Of a stretch of 64,000 nt of DNA, positions 23,154 to 34,507 are shown in pieces (position 1 is the first letter of the stretch; each line of letters begins with the position of its first letter). Source of the DNA: Monosiga brevicollis MX1. Its lineage: Eukaryota > Opisthokonta > Choanoflagellata > Craspedida > Salpingoecidae. The notes beneath the pieces were generated by a model. It saw only the letters and a list, made by a program, of their open reading frames with translations. It was not told the DNA's origin and ran no database searches. The stretch lies in assembly GCF_000002865.3 (NCBI RefSeq), contig NW_001865080.1, positions 61,716 through 125,715 of the forward strand, given 5' to 3'. The position numbers and the translations under genes are program-made.

Positions 23154-24779
23154 ATGCGGTCCACGATGACGGCCGTGCTGCTGGTGGCGGCGACCCTGCT
23201 CGCGGTCGTGACCTCGCGCAAGAGCCTGGGTCATGATCCGGCTGGTTATGTCTACCAGCATCATACAGTTGCGGTATGTTTGGGGTGGGAGGGGTGGGAG
23301 GGGTAGGGGTTTGCGGAAAGGAGGGTTTGCATGGTGGTATCGCTTGCGTTGAATGCGTGCGCAAAAGTCGTTGGCAGTGCCCGAGGTCACGCGTTCAGCC
23401 GAAGAGGGCGGGTCGCATCGCAAAGCTGGAGCCTGTCCATTGATGGCTGCACTCACTCAGCACTGTTACTATCTGTTTCTCTTGTCTAGCACCCTTACAT
23501 GAACAGTGGAATGGACATCCCTCACTGGCGTAAGTCGTGCTTGGCCGCAAAAAATAAAGAGAGAGAGAGAGAGAGAGAGGAGCAGTGGACCAGTGAACGC
23601 TGCTCTAGTTCAAAACGTGTCGTTCACTTGCGAGCTTCTATCAATCGCGCCTACGCCGAGTGTGCGCCGACTTGCTGCTCACCTCTTTTTCGTACGATCA
23701 TGACTCTTGGCCTCGTTGATAGGCATTGGTGGATCAACTCTGGTCACGGACAGCTACATCCGTCTTACACCCGATCGCCAGGTCGGTGTGGTGTCTCGAA
23801 ATTGGACAAGAATGCTGGTTTCCTCTGAATGGCGCAGTTGGCATGCTCTCACACCTTCATGTCCTGTAACATCGACAGTCGCGCCGCGGTTACCTGTGGA
23901 ACTCCCGCCCCTACAAGCTTTTGGCAACCCAAGTGCCCGAGGATGAGGGTTCCATGAGTGACTTCCAGCTTGACATTAGCTTTCATGTGCATGGCCAAGG
24001 TGTGCATCCAACCGAGCCATGCTCGATATTTCTTTGCCACGGCCATGCTGCCAACTCACGATGATCGTTTTATTATTGTGCTAGGTGTGCGTCTGTACGG
24101 TGATGGTTTTGCCGTGTGGTACACCAAAGAATCAGAGGAAATGGGCCCCGTCTTTGGCAATCGCGACAAGTTTACCGGTCTTGGCATTTTCTTCGACACC
24201 TACAGTAACGTGCAACAGGGTCACCAACAGTACATCAGCGTCATGATTGGTGATGGCGAACAAGCCTACGATCATGATGTGGATGGCGGTGATGCCAAGA
24301 TTGCCGGCTGCCCGCTTCGCTTCCGTAGCCGCAGCGACGAAGTGCCCTATCATGCCCGCATCATCTACCAAGACAAGATCTTGCGGATGCACCTCGACCT
24401 GAACACTGGCAACTGGCACGAGTGCTTTGTGGTGCGCCGTGTACACCTTCCCCCGGGCTATCACTTTGGTGTCACCGCTGCCACTGGTGATTTGGCCGAC
24501 AACCATGACATCATCAGCTTCAAGGTCTCCGAACCCGTGGAGATGGACCCCGAAGAGAAGAAGGAGCTCATGGACCGCATTCACGAGGACGAGGTTCTTG
24601 AACAAAAGAACCCCGATCAGCTTCTCCACAAGGGCCAGGATATCCAATACGAAAACCCCGACGCAGAAGGCTCCTGGTTCTGGGTCGGCGTTGTCGTTGT
24701 GGTCCTGATCGCTGCCACCTTTGGTGGCCTTTTTGTCTACTCCAAGTCGCAGCAAAAAGCCAGTCGCTTCAACTTTTAA
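23154..24779 (+). CDS. L-type lectin, VIP36/ERGIC-53-like cargo receptor
   Basis: Five exons close exactly (23154-23273, 23490-23529, 23723-23781, 23879-23999, 24085-24779), giving 344 residues. A signal peptide (VLLVAATLLAVVTS) is followed by the L-type lectin domain, residues about 40-270. Visible are HPYMNSGMDIPHW, STLVTDSYIRLTPD, the beta-strand SDFQLDISFHVHG and YGDGFAVWYTKES, which holds the metal/sugar Asp. Next come FFDTYSNVQQ, YISVMIGDG and LPPGYHFGVTAATGDLADNH. A short stalk and one transmembrane helix (WVGVVVVVLIAATFGGLFVY) lead to a cytosolic tail SKSQQKASRFNF. The basic residues and terminal aromatic recall the RFY/KKFF exit signals of VIP36 and ERGIC-53. Role: sugar-dependent cargo transport between ER and Golgi. 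The stalk has a Glu-rich segment but no long coiled coil, so VIP36 is nearer than ERGIC-53. Confidence 0.93.
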
Positions 24780-25733
24780 GTGCCAGCTTTTGCGCGAGCC
24801 CGACATCACCCACCCGAGTCTCTGCCACGTCTCGGCAGCTACTTGACTTTTTTCCTTTGATTTGATAAATTTCGAACGCGTGACAATCTATTCCACGGCC
24901 ACCTCTCCCTTGTCTCTCTTCCACTCGCTCCTGCCTCGGTAGTTCACATGAATGAATCAAAGGATCACCACTCCTCGCTTGAGACATTTATAAAAGGAGA
25001 AGGGACTCGTTGTATGTTCGTTGATACTGCATCTGAGTGACTTTACAAAAACCAAAAACTGCGGTGTTTTTTTAACCAAAATTCAGACCTACCACGCTGC
25101 AACAAGACCTGCTCGCTTTCTGAGTGTGACGACATGTCTTTCCATATCCCTCTCCGCCCGGAAAGAGGGCCCGCTCAACATGCTGCAAAGCTTCTTTAGC
25201 AAACTACCACTCCAGACCACCGACAACATCACACTCGAACACGCGCACACGAAAAAACAAACCAAAGAGAAGAAGAAGAAGAAAAAGAAGAAAAATATTA
25301 AAAAATAAGCAAAAATTATCCTGAAATTAGCGAAAATACATGAGATCAAAATTTGGCTGCGACCGACAGTGACTCGGTCACAGCAATTTGGGAGGCATGT
25401 CCATCGCGCATAACATGCTGACGGAGCTCAGTGAGTGGTGCTTGTTTCTTGTTTGACATAGAGAATGGTGTGGGCAGGCGGTGCGTGCAGCGAGGGCCAC
25501 GGGTAACTTCACTTAGATCGTACGTTAGAAGAAAAAGAAAAAGGCTGAAAGCAGTTGCCACCACTAAAGCTTTGACACAAGACAGTCACGGAGATCGAGC
25601 CAGAAGGGACAGACTGTTACAAACACAGCGACAAACAAACAAACAAACAGACAAACAAGCAGATCTGCCTACGAACCAGGGTGTCGGCCCAGGCACACTC
25701 AGTGCTCAGCGGCTGACGCGGCAGGTTCCGCGC
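24780..25733. other. intergenic, convergent 3' flanks
   Basis: Between the lectin gene (+) and the scaffold gene (-). A-rich low-complexity at 25245-25310 and a CAAA run at 25627-25655. No gene seen. Confidence 0.55.
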
Positions 25734-28700
25734 TCATGCGATTGTCTCGTAGACCCCATCTGCCCGAATGGAAACGCCTACAAAAGCCTCATCCTCATCC
25801 TCACTTTCGGTGCTGCCTGACATGTCGGGAGTGACAGCACTGTCCTCAGCGCCTTGTCCAATAGTACCGTAATGGGATACAATAGCCTCTTGGTTTTGAT
25901 AAGCTTCAAGATCGTCAGCAGTCAAGATTGCAGTCGGCACCTCCGCCTCGCCAGCCTCCTCAGCCTGGCTAGCCTCATCAGGCATGTCGCCTGACACCGC
26001 GTCGGGTAAGTTTTCATAGCCCTCATTGTGATCAATCTTGGGGCTGTCGATCTCATCGTTGTCGTTTAAACCCACCTCGTGCGGTTGCACGCCTTCCTTT
26101 AGGTTCTCGTATGGCTCATCGCGGTTGATGGCAACTGTAGAGGTATCAAGACCAGCGTTGGCGAGCTGCACCCCAAGGTGGGCGGGCGGAGGTGTTGGCA
26201 TGCCAGCGGTTGCATCCATGGAGGCGCGAGCGGACGATGATCCAGCAGCCTCTGACAACTCTGCCTCATCCTCCGAGTCGGGTGCCAACTCCAAACCGAG
26301 CGCCCCAGGGTCGTCCTTGAGATTCTCGTACGCATCGTCGTCAATGATGACAACGGAGCGATCCACTTCCTCAAAGTCGCCATCTAGTGTGCCAGCTGCC
26401 ACCTGGCCGCTGGCCGAAGAAGACAGGTTCTGGTATGGCAAATCGTCAATGATGCCGCCGCTGTGTACCTGGCCCGTCACGGGATCGGCGTCGCCCGACA
26501 AGTTCTCATATGGCTCATCGCGGTCCAGCAACGCCACTGGCTCGAGCTCATGACCTTCCTCCGGTTCAATGGCCTCTGCTTGATCCAATTCGCTAGGTGT
26601 TGCTGTGTCACCTGCCATCGCCTGAGACACGGGCATTGCAGTTTCCTGCACAGGGTCACCAGAATCGCTGGCCAAGCCCATTTCACTCGCCTCCGACGCA
26701 AGTTCACTCGCCGAGTGGTCCGAGGGTAAGAATGGCTCCTTCTCATCTGAACCGGCCGCAGCAATGTCATCGCCTCGGTCGCCATCGTGCTTATCGTCCT
26801 CGGGCAATGTTCCATCAGACTGTGAGAGCACAGCACTAGGTTCAGCGTACAGCATTTCTTGCTGCAGGGACGTGGGTTGATGGTAGCCGGCGCGCACGAC
26901 ATGCTGATCCGAGCTTGCTGGTTGTACGATGCTACGCCTAGCTACAACCTCTTCCACGTCTTCTAAATCGGCCGAGTCGGTGTCATTCTCACTCTCGTTG
27001 ACGATGGCAGCAATGATGTGCTGATCCCCATATAAAGATTCGTGCCGTGTCTCTTCCACGGGGATGTCATTGGTAGCCGTGGCAGCCTCAGTGCTGGTTG
27101 ACGTGGGGCGCATAGGTGCCTCTGTGACAGCCAATGGTTCATACGCATCCTCACTAGTCGGAGGAGTAGCCGTTGCCAGTGTATTGATCACACCTCGAGG
27201 TCCGGGCCGCGGGCGGGGGGTAGGTCGTGGGCGAGGTGCAGGTACCGGCGGGGCCTTGGATTCTTCGGAGCCTTCTTGCTGTTGCTCCTGTTGCTCTTGT
27301 TGCTGACGATGTCGTTGCTCGGATTTCGGCCGCTGGGCAGGCAGGGGCGGAGGGACTTGCACTCGAATTTCGTGGTGTCCCGTGCCATAAGTCACCTCGT
27401 TCTCAGCGAGGTGTCGTGCGGCCCCAAAGTCTCGAACGTCGCCGTACCCAGGATCGTAGTCGGAAGACGGCGCTCCGTATATGACACCGTCATCCGTCAT
27501 TACCTGGCCGGGAGCCGCCCGCAACTCGTGGTGCTCATCCACAGTGGAGTAGTCATACGCATCCACAACCGTGTAATCGTGATCAGCAATCTCCTTCATG
27601 CGATTGACGTTGTAGGGATATGAGTACTCGTGGTAGACGGGTAGTTCGCTGCCGTAGTCGGGGATGGAGGCTGAGTCGCGTGGATGTTCGTAGTCATCAA
27701 GCAATTCCTCGTGGTACACGGGTTCCGGATCAGCAGCACCCTGCGTGATGGCCTCACCATAACTCTCAGGGTTCTCCGCGTCCATACCACCAACCATGTC
27801 GTTACCTAGGTTGGGTTGAATGCCGAGAGCGGGATCACCGTACAGCGCTTCCTCCGGCACTGTGGCATCAACGGAGGCCTTGCGTGACGACAGTACGGGT
27901 CGACTTGGGCTCGGCGTTTCACCTCGAAATGAACTTTGGTGCGAGTCATGGCGGCTACTTGTGTTGCTCGGCACCTCATAGATGCCCAGCGCCGTTGGAT
28001 TTGGATCGCTCGGTACGGCGGTGCCTGCTCGAGGTTTAACAGCTACTTGAGGACGAGCCTGACTTCCCAACGGCTCAGAGGTGGGGCGCGGACGCGGTTT
28101 GACCGGCGGTGGTGCCCGTCTGACGGGGCCTGCGGGCAAAGCTGTATACTCCTCCTCAGACGCCTGCACTGCGGTGACTGCCGCAGTTGAATGTGAGATG
28201 GAAGCAGTTGGCAAAACGCTATATTCCTCCTCGGGTTGGTTGATTGCGGTAGCTTGCGCCCGTGGTAACACTGCATACTCTTCTTCCTCCGGACCAGCCG
28301 ACGCAGCAGAGGGTAGGGCGGTGTATTCTTCTTGCTGTGTGAGCACGGCCGTGGCGCGCGGGGGTCGAACAAGAGCCACGGCCTGGCTCGGGTGCCAATC
28401 TTCTTCCCCGGGTGTGGCCACGCTACGCTCGGCCAGCGTGGGCATGTTCATCAGGACCTGCGGGGCAAGTGTGTTGCTTGGGGCACCGTAAATTGCCTCC
28501 TCCCCCTCTTGTTCTGCTGCTTCGGACGCGTCATCACGGAGCGAGGAGTTGCGAGTCGGTGGTGGTGGCTTGGCCCGCGGACCAGCCACACTGACTCCCG
28601 ATGCTGCAGCGGCAGCCTGGGACCCGGCTCGGGCTTGCGCCTTGATGTCCGCCACGCGTTGACGCAGGTCTGCCAAGTGACCTTTGAGATCCATGCAGCG

Positions 28701-31293
28701 TTCCAGGGTGAAACCGTGCTCATTGAAATCTTCAGCACGCAGTGCAATGATTTGGCGCCCCACAAAGCCGTTGTTGTAAAACTTCTCCTTAAAGTCATCC
28801 AACTGGTGCAATTTGAGCCATCGGAGCACATCAGACGTTTCCCATTGCCGAGGGTCAAAGGCCAGGCCGGCAGTCTGAGGTACGTTTCGGACAAAAGTAG
28901 GCCTCCGAAAGCCATCGCGATCGCCCCCAGATGGGATGTAAGTGTCGTCATTGGCATCAGTGGAGCTCTGGGCGTACGTCGGGTCATAGACCTGATCATC
29001 TGCGTCGAGCAACAGGGTGCGACCAGCAGCAGCAGCTGGGACCGGTGGCAACGGACGCTCGGTGGATGCGCGCCCGTAGCGAGAGCCCGTGAGCGTAGCT
29101 GGGGCGACATAATTGGCACTGAGAGGCTGCGCGGTATGGGCTCGTCCAACGCGGTTCAAAGGGGGGCGCGGTGCATCAGACACCACGGGTCGAGGGCGGG
29201 GCACTACATCATAGGTATCATCGTCCCCGGATGGGTGAGCTTGCTGCCGCTGACCGGTCGAATTGAGTATTTGGCCAAAAAGCTCGGCGGCTTTCTCCGG
29301 GGTGAGGTGTTGACCATAGTTGACCGCGGGTGGGTGAGGATTGTCATGGTCGCCCCCTTGCTGGTTGGGATCACCATAGACGTGCTCTTGCTTCCAGCCC
29401 TGGTCTTCAATCACACCATAGGCTGTCTCTGGGCTCGCGTATTGGTCTGCTATCGTGCCGTACTGGTCATTCGGGGGAGCCGCAAGTACGGTGGCGTTGG
29501 CTGAGTAGACGTCGCCATACGTGTCTTGTGGCTGGTGGTCCAGGTGCTGCTCAGCGGACACAGATCAAGTGAGAACGGAATTGGCGTGTGCTCTGGCAAT
29601 GACCTCTGTGGCGGAGGTTACGTAGGGGTGATCAACCAACCTGGCCTCGGGTTTGGCTTGCGTACTGGCTATCAGTTACACGCGAGGCAGTCGCGACAAT
29701 CGCCATCATCCATTGCATGCGCTGGAGGAAGTACCAAGGAGGTTTCGCATTGCCAGGGACGAGGTGTTAAAAAAAAATATAAAAAAAAAAAAGAAAGAAG
29801 AAGAAATAAAAAGCTACGAGATCGTCCTCACGAACAACAACGGGCCCAGGGCTCGAGGAGCGGCGGCGGCAAGTGCGGCTGGCTTACCTCGGCTTCAGTT
29901 TCGGCACACATGAACTTGCATTCGGGGGGGGGGGTGGGGGAACACACTCGATAGCGCATCAATTCAAGTGCTCGGCTTGTACTAGGCCAAGGGGCATCGA
30001 GCGTGTTTTGCTTGCGCACCTCCTTTTGTGTAGCAGGCCAGAGCGGCTCAGTGGCAATCTTGAGACAAAAGCAGAGTCCTGGCCGAGGTGCTTTTTTATA
30101 GTTTCTACTCGCACAGAGATGAGGGTTGGTACATGTCGGTGACTGGTTTGTGCGAAAGAAGGACAAGGAAGGGTGCGATGGGAGAAAGTGAGGGGAAGCT
30201 CAGGGATATTCATGCTGCGTACCGAACGGCATAGACAAAGATGTTGCGACAGGACCACTGGCCCAGGTGTTGATCAAGTTGTTTCGCTTTGACGGGCTCA
30301 GCCTTGTAGTAGTAGAGTTTAAGCTATAGTTTGAGGAGTGCAAGTGGCGTCATGTGAGTGTGAGCCAGGTTGTGGACATGTGCAAATGCAGTGCTTCAAC
30401 GGACGTCATTTTTGGACAACATAAAGTGCCGCGTTTTCCATGACTTGTGTTGGCCTACGTGAAAAAAAAAAAAAAAAAAGAAAAGAGGTGAGGCAGAAAA
30501 GGTGAGGTTGGGCTTGATGTGATGATGCGTTTGTGGCCGTCTTGTACGACCAAAGAAAAAGAAAGAAAGAAAGAAAAGTGGGGGCGAGGGTCAAGGGCAT
30601 CAGGTTGTGAATCCAACAGGGTTGTAGAATACCTCCGCGCTTGTCGAGGCGGCCAGCCATGGATTCGGGCATTTGCAGCGCTTCTGGAATCTGTTGTGAA
30701 TACCAATCGCCTCGCGGTTAAAGCACATTGCGTTGGGCAACGAGAACCCTGGACTAGGCGCAAACGGATCGTGATCATACCAAGCGAAGCTCAAATCGGC
30801 ACATGTGGCGAAGCTCATCAGGCCAAGCGGCTGAAACGTTGATGACTGATTCTTCCGGGCCGAGCCAGCTGCAGGACGAGCCGAGCAAACAGGTTTGTTG
30901 AGAAGGCGAGCCCGTTACAGGCAGGCAGGCAGGCTGGTGGAGGCAACGTGCTGAACAAACCGCTCAATAGGTGGGATATTGAAGACCTCAGTTAGCTGGT
31001 AGATCATGTTTCGGGGGGCCGTCAGCTGAGCACGCTGCAAGCATTCTGCCGTAGCGTGGCTGGCACTGGTCGTCGAGTCAACCTGAGATCAAGGGGGCGG
31101 ATGAATCGAATTCAGGGTCGAGCATTGTCAGCACAGATGGGTTGGTGTGCTTGGGTAAGGGGGTGGGGGGAAGATGCACCCAACGAACCTCGATCAGAAC
31201 GGGGTCTTCAGAGTCTGGAACCGTGATGGCAATGCGGGCCTTCATTCCGGTGGCAAAGAGGCCAAGCCCTTGTGTGTCATGCGCAGCAGCCAT
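25734..31293 (-). CDS. RA-PH-SAM tyrosine-motif scaffold (MRL/Grb7-like N-terminus)
   Basis: Ten exons close in phase: 31189-31293, 30961-31082, 30781-30868, 30633-30690, 30405-30454, 30223-30323, 30020-30104, 29888-29914, 29680-29721 and 25734-29549, giving 1497 residues. Residues 15-105 form a Ras-association domain (GMKARIAITVPDSEDPVLIE, then IPPIERWLGPEESVINVSAA over a junction). It is followed by a PH domain to residue 226. The PH shows HKSWKTRHFMLSKND, LKLYYYKAE, the family-typical NYKKAPRPGLCFCLK and the C-terminal helix ERMQWMMAIVATA. This RA-PH tandem is the signature of RIAM/lamellipodin and Grb7/10/14. The last exon encodes close to fifty tyrosines in acidic contexts, a SAM domain (nt about 28640-28850, SDVLRWLKLHQLDDFKEKF) and Pro-rich SH3-type stretches (nt 27190-27345 and 28030-28130). 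No SH2, BPS or FPPPP EVH1 ligand is visible. Likely a membrane-recruited, GTPase- and kinase-responsive docking protein. Confidence 0.85.
28640..28850 (-). other. SAM domain within the scaffold
   Basis: About 65 residues beginning WETSDVLRWLKLHQLDDF and including YNNGFVGRQIIALRAEDF, then LKGHLADLRQRVADI. The helix order and the conserved Trp-Leu pair fit the SAM fold, which often oligomerises. Confidence 0.85.
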
Positions 31294-32035
31294 GTCAAGG
31301 GGTGCCGATGAAATCAAATGTGGGGATCTTGAGGCAAGATTGCCCAGAGACGCAGGGCCCAAGACCCGAGGTCCGGGGCCAGTCCTTTGACAGAAGCGTC
31401 CTTTCCGGATTGATCGCCCTCAAGTGAGTCTTTACAGCTCAGGGCAGAGTGAGGGCGGGGGTAGGGGGGTAGGGGGGAGGTGTTTGGTGACGACACGGGC
31501 GTGAAATCAGCTGCTGGGCGCCATTTCTCCGCGCTTGCTGTGTCTAGTGTCGGCCAGGATCGTGAGGGTAGGCGGGCCTCTGGGGTCTGGGCAATGTTGA
31601 TGTATGGGCCTGGAGGAGCTGCAGCTCCGTCGACAAGCCCTTTCCCGAGTGAGTTGCCGCTGCCGGTGCGTGGAAGAAACGGCTGCGGCAGCAAGACTAC
31701 AACAGAACGAGCAGGCGTTGGTGTACCATGAGCACGTCGCGACTCTTCAAAAGCAAGCCCCACCAGTCTCGAGCACGCCAACGCGAGAGACAGAGCGACA
31801 GAGGAGACAGAGAAAAAGCCAAAGGGATGCAAGGAAGACAGGGGAGACCGAGAGAAAGGAGGACACGTCTCATCAAGCCAGACCCGGCCTGACGGAGATC
31901 CACCAGGTCTTGAAGAAGAGGGGAGACAGGCACAGGAGGCGAGCGAGCGTGCGAAAGCCACCAGGCACTGGAGCAGAGAGAGACGTACCGGTCAAAAGTC
32001 CAAATGGACTCAATAGCCTTTTTGTCTCTCTTTTC

Positions 32036-32310
32036 TCTGTCTCTGTCTCTGTCTCTGTCTCTGTCTCTGTCTCTGTCTCTGTCTCTGTCTCTGTCTCTGT
32101 CTCTGTCTCTGTCTCTTTTCTCTGTCTCTGTCTCTGTCTCTGTCTCTGTCTCTGTCTCTGTCTCTGTCTCTGTCTCTGTCTCTGTCTCTGTCTCTGTCTC
32201 TGTCTCTGTCTCTGTCTCTGTCTCTTTTCTCTGTCTCTGTCTCTGTCTCTTTTCTCTGTCTCTGTCTCTGTCTCTGTCTCTGTCTCTGTCTCTGTCTCTG
32301 TCTCTGTCTT
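32036..32310. repeat. (TGTCTC)n hexanucleotide microsatellite
   Basis: About 40 units of a TGTCTC hexamer interrupted three times by TTTTCTC, continuing into degenerate TC-rich DNA to 32424. It opens all frames on both strands and so creates false coding frames of Ser-Leu/Ser-Val or Arg-Asp dipeptides. Confidence 0.97.
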
Positions 32311-32388
32311 TCTTTCTTTCTCAAACCGTCAATTCTCTAACCAATTCATTTCTCTCTGTGTGTCTCTGTTTTTCTCTCTCTCTGTGTG

Positions 32389-32424
<36 letters not shown>

Positions 32425-32919
32425 AGTTTGTGTAGATACAGGCAGAGCTTTTGATGCAAATGTCATGGATATCGAAGATCTAGTAATATTTGTAACTATA
32501 ACTTATGTAGGTAATTACGCATAAAATGTAGAACACTGTTGGGCATGTCGATGATTATGGGGGGGGGTGAAACGCGGGGGAGGCTGCAGTTGACAGGCGC
32601 GGCTCGCCTCGGAGAGACATTGCGAGTTGGACAGGGGGGTGTTTGGGAGGTGGATCTGGCTGGATCAAGGCCTTGTGGTTGGTTTGAGGGATAGGTGGCC
32701 TCTGCAAAGTGGGCGCGTGCTTGTGCGCGCAGGGGGGTTGGCATGCAGCTGGCTTTGTGGTGTCAACCGCGTTGGTGTGTAGGTGAGTGTTGTGCGGGCG
32801 AGGCTTGTGGTTTGGCGATCAATGGGATTAATTGTTACATTCAAAGCGGGGAAACAGGGTCTGCGCAGCAGACAAAACCACACCTTTGGACTCATGGGTG
32901 CGAGTGTTCCCTTCCCTGG

Positions 32920-33498
32920 TCACAGCGAGCGCTGTCCCGCGAGGCACATGTGACGAATCAGCCACACATGCAAGGGGCGCGGTTCAGCATAGGGTATGCG
33001 AGCCCAGACATGACAGAGGTAGGCCCCTGAGATTCTGGTAAGAACGTTGAGGAAGGAGTTTGATCGGCGTTCTCGACAAACATAGGCCAGGACTTCTTCC
33101 ATGGACGGCTGCGTCGCAAAGAAGTCAGCAAGCTGTTGTAGCAGCCGGAGGCGCTCGTTGGTGGGTGAAAAAGCCTGCGTGCGTCTCTGATCATAGAGCT
33201 GCTCGTGAGCAATCGGCCAGGCGTTTGCCTCGCCCTTGAGCCAATCCCTGCACTCCTGGTCTGCTGCCTGGCCCATCACTTCGGAGATACAGCGGTACGC
33301 CATGCAGCGGAGGACGGCCGCGTTGGGCTGGTCCCGGCGATCAAGCACATAGGCCTGCACCTGGTCAAGCGATGGATAGGCGCAAAAGAAATCAACGGCA
33401 GGTCCGAGCCATTTCAATGGCCCAGCGCTCTTGGTCGCCAGAGCAAACATGGCTCGCTCACGACGGGATGGTGCCCAATATCGCTCGTGTGTGCCCAT
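32920..33498 (-). CDS. hypothetical protein with an internal duplication
   Basis: A 192-residue frame from the ATG at 33498. I do not recognise the family. Two segments look alike: AVDFFCAYPSLDQVQAYVLD and LADFFATQPSMEEVLAYVC, each followed by Arg-rich residues and a second helix (AAVLRCMAYRCISEV / NVLTRISGAYLCHVW). This suggests a duplicated two-helix unit of about 45 residues. It is surrounded by non-coding DNA; the 3' end could be spliced elsewhere (the last 30 residues look less protein-like). Coding status rests on composition and the repeat only. Confidence 0.4.
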   Translation of the reverse strand: MGTHERYWAPSRRERAMFALATKSAGPLKWLGPAVDFFCAYPSLDQVQAYVLDRRDQPNAAVLRCMAYRCISEVMGQAADQECRDWLKGEANAWPIAHEQLYDQRRTQAFSPTNERLRLLQQLADFFATQPSMEEVLAYVCRERRSNSFLNVLTRISGAYLCHVWARIPYAEPRPLHVWLIRHMCLAGQRSL

Positions 33499-34507
33499 GT
33501 CCGCAAAGGCCGAGCACGGCTTGAGTGGGCCCAGGCCACAGGGGAGGGTAAGCTAGCGAGCAGGCAGGCTTTGGTGAGCTGTTTTGTGGCAGCGCGCGTG
33601 CGTGGGTGCGCTCTTCTCTTTTCTGCTCGCAAGTGCAAAGTCACTCGGGCGGAGTCCACTCACCACTTGTGATACTTCATTCATTCTGAGCGGTCGATGC
33701 TTGCTTCGTTCGGGCAGCTGGTCTTGAAAGCAGCTCCAGTGACGTGGTGCCAATCGCGAGCCGACTCGGTGGAAAAGTGCAAGTGTGTGCGGGATCAACT
33801 CGAAACAAGCTTGAATCTTCTCACGAGAAACATGGCTTTAGTCCGAAACCAGTCGAGTCCGAAAAATCAGATACGCCTTCTCGTGCCATCCCCTTGTTCC
33901 CGCATCATCACAGCGGTGCTGATTCCTACCAGATCCCCCCCCTCTGCCTGTCCAGCCACCATCGACCGCCTCCCGCCAGCCCTGCCCCTTCTCCCCATCA
34001 CTGCCATTCACTGCTACACCCCCCTGCTCCCTTGTGCTCATGAGCTTCTGTCTGCGATTTTCAGACTGCTGTCAATGACTTGTCCGCAGTTTTGTGGTCC
34101 AGACATTTTGTCTGACAAATGTGCCATGGCGCGTTGGAGAAAGGGGAGATCAAAACGAAAAACAAGCTTTGCCGAGTACAAAGCGTCTACAAAAACGTGC
34201 CGGGTGCAAAGAGGTACTGGGTGCAAAGAGGTGCAGGGGATCTCGATTGGTCAAGGCACACGATGCCACAGGACGTAACGGGAAACCAACGGGCAGAGGC
34301 AAAAAAAAAAAGGGCCGAAACAACACCGGTGTATATGATCAACAAGGCACAGGGAGACAGACAGAGAAAAGAAAGGTGGGGACGACAGCAGAGACACGCA
34401 GTTCAATGGATGGAGGCTTGGGGCGCGTAAACGCAGGCTAATGTAGTCGGTGTTCTGAGCTTGAGAGGCCACAAGTACCGACATTTCCATTGGTGGCAGG
34501 CGGTGGC

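Larger units (their letters stand above)
31294..34507. other. 3.2 kb between scaffold and light chain; one hypothetical frame and a large microsatellite
   Basis: Apart from the hexanucleotide repeat (32036-32310) and the minus-strand frame at 32920-33498, I find no exon with family similarity. The minus frame at 31314-31961 is low-complexity Pro/Ser and lacks support. The interval 33500-34507 shows nothing convincing. Confidence 0.45.

Noticed and set aside
28332-29504. 390-residue plus-strand frame
   Set aside because: Antisense shadow of the scaffold exon; it has no domain similarity while the opposite strand encodes SAM and tyrosine motifs.
31314-31961. Minus-strand Pro/Ser-rich 215-residue frame as the start of the scaffold gene
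   Set aside because: Low complexity, no ATG-linked phase to the RA exon needed, and the ATG at 31293 already gives a complete RA domain.
31604-32524. 306-residue plus-strand frame
   Set aside because: More than half is Ser-Val or Leu-Cys from the TGTCTC array; the flanks show no family.
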